DNA of 64,000 nt, taken from NCBI GenBank assembly GCA_964556755.1, contig CAZKXI010000004.1, forward strand, positions 1 through 64,000, given 5' to 3'. The DNA comes from UBA4085 sp964556755 (lineage in GTDB: Bacteria; Acidobacteriota; Aminicenantia; Aminicenantales; UBA4085). Under the pieces are notes generated by a model. The model was not told the DNA's origin, did no database searches, and saw only the letters and a list, made by a program, of their open reading frames with translations. This document shows, in pieces, positions 60,660 to 64,000 of this stretch. How positions within the stretch are numbered: position 1 is the stretch's first letter; each line of letters begins with the position of its first letter. A program made the position numbers and the translations under genes.

Positions 60660-62474
60660 ATGCGATTCCGTTCCCCCTTGATCCCCGCCCTGCCCGTCCT
60701 GCTCCTGGTTTTGGCGGCCGCCGGCTGCTCCATCGAGACGACCAAGAGCGCCGAGCCGCCCGCGGCCTCCCCAGAGTCAGCGAATTTCGCCTGGACGGAC
60801 GCCGGGGAAGCCCAGCGTTGGGCGTCCGAGACCCTGGCCAGGCTGAGCTTGGAGCAGAAGATCGGCCAGATGATCTGCCCCGACATCGCGGCCGGCTACA
60901 TCGCGGACGATGACCCCCGCCTCGCGACCTGGATCAAGCAGGCCAAGGACTTGGGCGTGGGCATGTTCGTCCTCTACGGCGGCACGCCCCGCGACGTGGC
61001 CCACCTCCTCAACCGCCTGCAGAAGGAAGCCGCGCTGCCACTGCTCATCTCGGCCGATTTCGAGGGCGGGCCCGGCCAGCAGGTCCTCGGGGCCAGCGAG
61101 TTCCCGGCCAACATGGGCTTCGCCGCGGCTGCTTCCGACGACCTCATGTACCGCCTGGCCCGCATCGGCGGCCTGGAGGGCCGGGCCATGGGCATCCATC
61201 TGACCTACACGCCGGTCGTGGATATCGCCGTCCGGCCGGACAATCCGGCCGAAAGCGTCCGCTCCTTCGGCGGCGACTTCGAGCGCCTGGACCGCATGGT
61301 CAAGGCCTATGTCCGCGGCTATCGCGACGGCGGCATGCTGAACACGGCCAAGCATTTCCCGGGCCGCGGCGACGTGGCCGCCATCCCGGGCGTAGCCGAC
61401 TTCCAGCAGGTCGACAAGCCGGCCGCCCAGTACGAGGCCGAGGAGTCGCGGGCCTTCCAGTCGGCCGTGGACGCGGGCGTCGCCTTCATCATGAGCGAGC
61501 ACATCGCGGTGCCGTCCATCACCGACGGATCGATGCTCCCCGCCAGCGTGGAGAAGAAGCTGGCCACGGACTGGATCCGGGGCCGGCTGGGCTTCAGGGG
61601 ACTTCTGACGTCGGATGACCTCTGGTATCCGCATATCGTCAAGCGCTTCGGCGAGAACGAGGTGGCGGTGCTGGCCGTGGAAGCCGGCCACGACATCGTC
61701 CTCAAGCCCAAGGACCCGTTCGGGGCGGCGGCCGCGCTGGCCGAGGCCGTCCGCAGCGGGCGCATCCCGCAGGCCCGCATCGACGAGGCGGTGCTGAAGC
61801 TGCTGGAGCTGAAGGCCCGCCTGGGCCTGCCCCGGAACCGCTTCGTCGACGAGGACAAGGTCGGGTCGCTGGTCGGGACGCCGGCCCATCTGGCGGCGGT
61901 CCAGGAAGCGGCCGACGCGTCCTTGACGGTCCTCAAGAACGACGGCGTCTTCCCGCTGGACGCGTCGAGGCTGGCGGGGGAGAAGATGGTCCATATCGCC
62001 GTCCAGAAGGCCGACGGCGATCCGTCGCCGGCCGCTCTGAACGCCAAGCTGGCGACGGCCTTCCCCGGCCTCAAGTCCTTCGTCCTTCGCCCCGATCTCG
62101 ATCCGGCTTACTACGATCGAGCTTGGACGGCCGTCAAGGACTCCGACTGGGTCATCGTCTCCCTCTTCGTGCCGCGCAGCCGCTTGGGCGACGCCGCTCC
62201 GCTGCGGGACGGCGACTTGGCCTTCCTGAAGAAGATCATGGCCGCCAAGCCCAAGTCGGTGATCGCGATGTCCTACGGCAATCCCCAGCACATCCGCAAG
62301 ATCGGCGGGGTATCCGCCTTCGCCGTCGGGTACGGAGAGAGGGGCTGGTTCGGCAACCAGGCGGTCTACTTCGACTCGTTCATCAAGCTGCTCAAGGGCG
62401 AGCTGAGGCCCTCGGGCAAGCTGCCCGTCCAGGTCTCGGACGACTACCCGATCGGCTCCGGCCTGACCTGGTAG
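60660..62474 (+). CDS. GH3 family lipoprotein (NagZ/beta-glucosidase-like)
   Basis: A 604-residue lipoprotein (lipobox AAAGC, Cys23). The GH3 N-domain has IGQMI at its start, KHFPGRGDV and the nucleophile Asp in LLTSDDLWYPHI; a second alpha/beta domain (about 410-604) starts DASLTVLKNDGVFPL. The sequence is closest to the beta-N-acetylhexosaminidase branch, but the Asp-Ser-His segment that gives NagZ its His acid/base is not found after KHFPGRGD, so specificity is uncertain. It would act on glycans at the cell surface or periplasm, for example muropeptide or host-type GlcNAc sugars. ATG has GGAGGCGACC upstream. Confidence 0.9.
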   Translation: MRFRSPLIPALPVLLLVLAAAGCSIETTKSAEPPAASPESANFAWTDAGEAQRWASETLARLSLEQKIGQMICPDIAAGYIADDDPRLATWIKQAKDLGVGMFVLYGGTPRDVAHLLNRLQKEAALPLLISADFEGGPGQQVLGASEFPANMGFAAAASDDLMYRLARIGGLEGRAMGIHLTYTPVVDIAVRPDNPAESVRSFGGDFERLDRMVKAYVRGYRDGGMLNTAKHFPGRGDVAAIPGVADFQQVDKPAAQYEAEESRAFQSAVDAGVAFIMSEHIAVPSITDGSMLPASVEKKLATDWIRGRLGFRGLLTSDDLWYPHIVKRFGENEVAVLAVEAGHDIVLKPKDPFGAAAALAEAVRSGRIPQARIDEAVLKLLELKARLGLPRNRFVDEDKVGSLVGTPAHLAAVQEAADASLTVLKNDGVFPLDASRLAGEKMVHIAVQKADGDPSPAALNAKLATAFPGLKSFVLRPDLDPAYYDRAWTAVKDSDWVIVSLFVPRSRLGDAAPLRDGDLAFLKKIMAAKPKSVIAMSYGNPQHIRKIGGVSAFAVGYGERGWFGNQAVYFDSFIKLLKGELRPSGKLPVQVSDDYPIGSGLTW

Positions 62475-62501
62475 GAATGGGGGCGAAGCGGGATACGGGG
62501 C

Positions 62502-62687
62502 TCAGCGGCCGGCCAAGTAGGCCAGCACGGCGTGAGCCGTCGCCGTCAGGACCAAGAGAAGGCCCATCTTCTTGTGGACCCCGATCTTCGGCTTGATGAG
62601 CCGCAAGCCCGAAGCGGCCTGAAACAGGACCAGGATCAGGTTGACGATCCCCAAAACGAGAATCAGAGAAACGCCGGCGATGGCCAT
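62502..62687 (-). CDS. Small two-helix membrane protein
   Basis: A 61-residue protein with two hydrophobic helices (AGVSLILVLGIVNLILVLFQ and MGLLLVLTATAHAVLAYLAG) joined by a basic loop RLIKPKIGVHKKMG. A His in each half suggests similarity to heme-binding b561/DUF4405-like pairs, but this is too short to assign. ATG at 62687 has AAAGGAGG upstream. Last gene behind the superoxide-reductase-like protein. Confidence 0.75.
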   Translation of the reverse strand: MAIAGVSLILVLGIVNLILVLFQAASGLRLIKPKIGVHKKMGLLLVLTATAHAVLAYLAGR

Positions 62688-62707
62688 CGGGACCTCCTTT
62701 TGGGCTT

Positions 62708-63073
62708 CTAGACCGCGATCTTGACGGCCACGGGACCGGCGCTTCCATGCAGGTTGCAGTGGCCCTGGGCCGTGATCTCGACGGCCTTGACGACCTTGAG
62801 CTTGACCTCGCGGGTGAAGCCGGCGCTCTCGGGCAAGCTCTTGGCTTTGAATTCCCAGCGGGCGATCTCGACTCCGTCCGCCTGGACTGCAACCCAGTCG
62901 GTGTGATGGAAGCCGCTATTGCCCTTGTGTTCGACGGCGACGACGATCGTCACTTCCGTCCCCGCGGCTGCGGTCTCCGGGACTTTGACCGTGACCGAGG
63001 TCTTATTGGCCAGAGCGGGGACGGCCAAGGCCAGGATCAGCAGCGCCGAGAGGATCGATCTCACGGTTCTCAT
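62708..63073 (-). CDS. Exported superoxide-reductase-like (desulfoferrodoxin-type) protein
   Basis: A 121-residue exported Ig-fold protein; signal peptide about 1-22 (ends PALA). The iron-site motif CNLHG (in GHCNLHGSAG) matches the axial Cys/His of neelaredoxin-type superoxide reductases, and VEHKGNSGFHHTDW supplies His residues at roughly the expected spacing. The N-terminal His of class II enzymes and the extra rubredoxin-like domain are absent. The probable role is reduction of superoxide or another iron-centre reaction in the periplasm. ATG at 63073 has GGGAGGGG upstream. 29 bp after an M24 peptidase gene. Confidence 0.78.
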   Translation of the reverse strand: MRTVRSILSALLILALAVPALANKTSVTVKVPETAAAGTEVTIVVAVEHKGNSGFHHTDWVAVQADGVEIARWEFKAKSLPESAGFTREVKLKVVKAVEITAQGHCNLHGSAGPVAVKIAV

Positions 63074-63102
63074 CGCGCCCCTCCCGATAGGATGATTTCG
63101 AA

Positions 63103-64000
63103 TTATCGGATCAGGTGGAAGGCCGTCTGGCGTCCGTCCAGGAAGACGGCCTTCTCACCGTCGAAGACGATGTCCTGCTCCAGCGGCACCCGCATCTCGG
63201 CCAGGCCCCAGTCCGGCATCGGGCCGGTGGCGCTCAGCTCGACCGTGAAGCAGCTCCACGGCACCAGCTTGACGTCGCCCCGGCCGGGATTGTTGACCTG
63301 CTCCCAGGGCAGTCCGATGAGCGGCCCGGGCTCGTGCAGGAACAGGCCCAGGGAGTGGCTGTAGACCTTCGGGCCGGGAATGCCGACCTCCCTGGCCTTG
63401 GCCAGGATGCGGCCCAGGAGCTCGTTGCCGGTCAGGCCGGTCTTGAACTCGCCGCGGAAGACGTCCTGCAGGCGGTTGGCTTCGGCCATCAGCTTGCGCA
63501 GGCCCTCGGGCGCATCCGTCTCGCCGGGCTTGAGGACGTAAGCCACTTCCTGGGTGTCGCTGTTCCAGCGCATGTACTTCACCCCGACGTCGCAGTGGAG
63601 GTAGTCGCCGGGACGGATGGCCTTGTCGTCCTTGCCGAAGGCGGCCAGGGTCTCGGGGCTGCGGGCCCGGATGGAGACGAACGGCCGGAAGGATACCCCG
63701 AGGCCGAGATCGGCGGCCCGCTGCCGGTAGTGCCAGCGCACGTCCTCGGCCGTCGTCTGGCCGACGGTGATGACCCGGTTGGAGAACATCTCGGCGATGA
63801 TGGCGTGGGAGATGGCCGCGGCCTGCTCGACGATCTCGACCTCTTCGGGCAGGAGGGTCTGGCACCAGAGGGTGGCCAGGGGCTCGGCCGAGACGATCCG
63901 CTTGGACAGCTCGGGGCCGAGGGCGGCTAGAATCCTCTTCTTGAGGTTCGTCGTCAGGGCGCCGGCCACCCACTGAACCTCGCCTTCGTTGAGGGCGATG
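63103..64000 (-). CDS. M24 family metallopeptidase, 5' end beyond the window
   Basis: The open frame runs without a stop to base 64000; the GTG at 63969 is internal, since in-frame residues IALNEGEVQWVAG continue upstream. About 299 C-terminal residues are visible. Metal ligands: HCDVGVKYMRWNSDTQE (two Asp), SHSLGLFLHEPG (His), TVELSATGP (Glu) and EQDIVF (Glu). The catalytic pita-bread domain therefore looks intact. Relatives are Xaa-Pro or methionine aminopeptidases; specificity is open because the N-terminal domain is cut off. A different M24 protein (aminopeptidase P) is at 15338-16726. Confidence 0.88.
   Translation of the reverse strand, partial: IALNEGEVQWVAGALTTNLKKRILAALGPELSKRIVSAEPLATLWCQTLLPEEVEIVEQAAAISHAIIAEMFSNRVITVGQTTAEDVRWHYRQRAADLGLGVSFRPFVSIRARSPETLAAFGKDDKAIRPGDYLHCDVGVKYMRWNSDTQEVAYVLKPGETDAPEGLRKLMAEANRLQDVFRGEFKTGLTGNELLGRILAKAREVGIPGPKVYSHSLGLFLHEPGPLIGLPWEQVNNPGRGDVKLVPWSCFTVELSATGPMPDWGLAEMRVPLEQDIVFDGEKAVFLDGRQTAFHLIR

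Noticed and set aside
63969..63971. GTG at 63969 as the start of the last M24 gene
   Set aside because: The frame continues without a stop to the window edge and the preceding residues look like coding sequence, so the gene is cut by the window.

Overview
The window is visibly G+C-rich, with strongly G/C-biased third codon positions, so nearly every real gene casts long antisense shadow ORFs. It comes from a diderm (Gram-negative type) heterotroph: there are OmpA-type and other beta-barrel proteins, lipoboxes, an alpha-2-macroglobulin/PbpC pair, a TlpA protein fused to a domain resembling the soil-associated TIGR03435/DUF3738 family, a sortilin/BNR propeller protein and M14/M16/S8 peptidases. 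Together these suggest the Acidobacteriota/Aminicenantota neighbourhood. That placement is an inference from gene content; no rRNA is present to confirm it.

Layout. 0.06-6.5 kb: zinc-ribbon Ser/Thr kinase plus SH3/beta-barrel protein, YigZ, galactokinase, poly(A) polymerase-type nucleotidyltransferase. 6.7-12.4 kb: nuoJKLMN, only the distal membrane arm of complex I, diverging from an initiator tRNA-fMet. 12.7-18.1 kb: OmpA-like protein with a palindrome-rich promoter, a TlpA fusion, then aminopeptidase P / nitrilase-family / NusG-paralogue genes. 18.1-22 kb (minus): FmdB zinc ribbon, beta-barrel, subtilase, GHL10-type glycosidase. 22-32 kb: polytopic membrane protein, then A2M lipoprotein-PbpC-RidA on the minus strand. 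32-36.7 kb: PepD, EamA transporter, exported RidA, SCP2 protein, radical SAM enzyme. 36.7-39.3 kb: znuACB. 39.4-46 kb (minus): lipoprotein, CBM9-like protein, two M16-fold proteins, FTCD and a diguanylate cyclase, closely packed. 46.2-48.4 kb: feoAB. 48.37-48.62 kb: a 254-bp element with inverted terminal repeats. 48.6-53.1 kb (minus): bactofilin-uvrB-uvrC-small ORF-acpS. 53.4-62.5 kb: secreted BNR/Vps10-like protein, two M14 proteins, GH3 lipoprotein. 62.5-64 kb (minus): M24 peptidase (cut by the window edge), superoxide-reductase-like protein, small membrane protein.

The main theme is protein and peptide breakdown: exported peptidases (S8, M14, M16 fold), cytoplasmic dipeptidase and proline peptidases (PepD, two M24 proteins) and FTCD for formiminoglutamate. 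Metal uptake (Zn/Mn, Fe2+) and a cell-envelope protease-trap/wall-repair pair (A2M/PbpC) accompany it.

Most notable observations: (1) both adjacent M16 proteins have lost the HxxEH zinc motif; (2) one of two tandem M14 proteins has lost its zinc ligands while its neighbour keeps them; (3) at least four genes (yigZ, nuoJ, fmdB, znuA) have a good promoter whose -10 box lies only 8-11 nt from the start codon and no Shine-Dalgarno, implying leaderless mRNAs; (4) a mini-element between feoB and acpS supplies the acpS stop codon; (5) an unlisted 49-codon basic ORF lies between uvrC and acpS; (6) divergent promoters are built into perfect inverted repeats.
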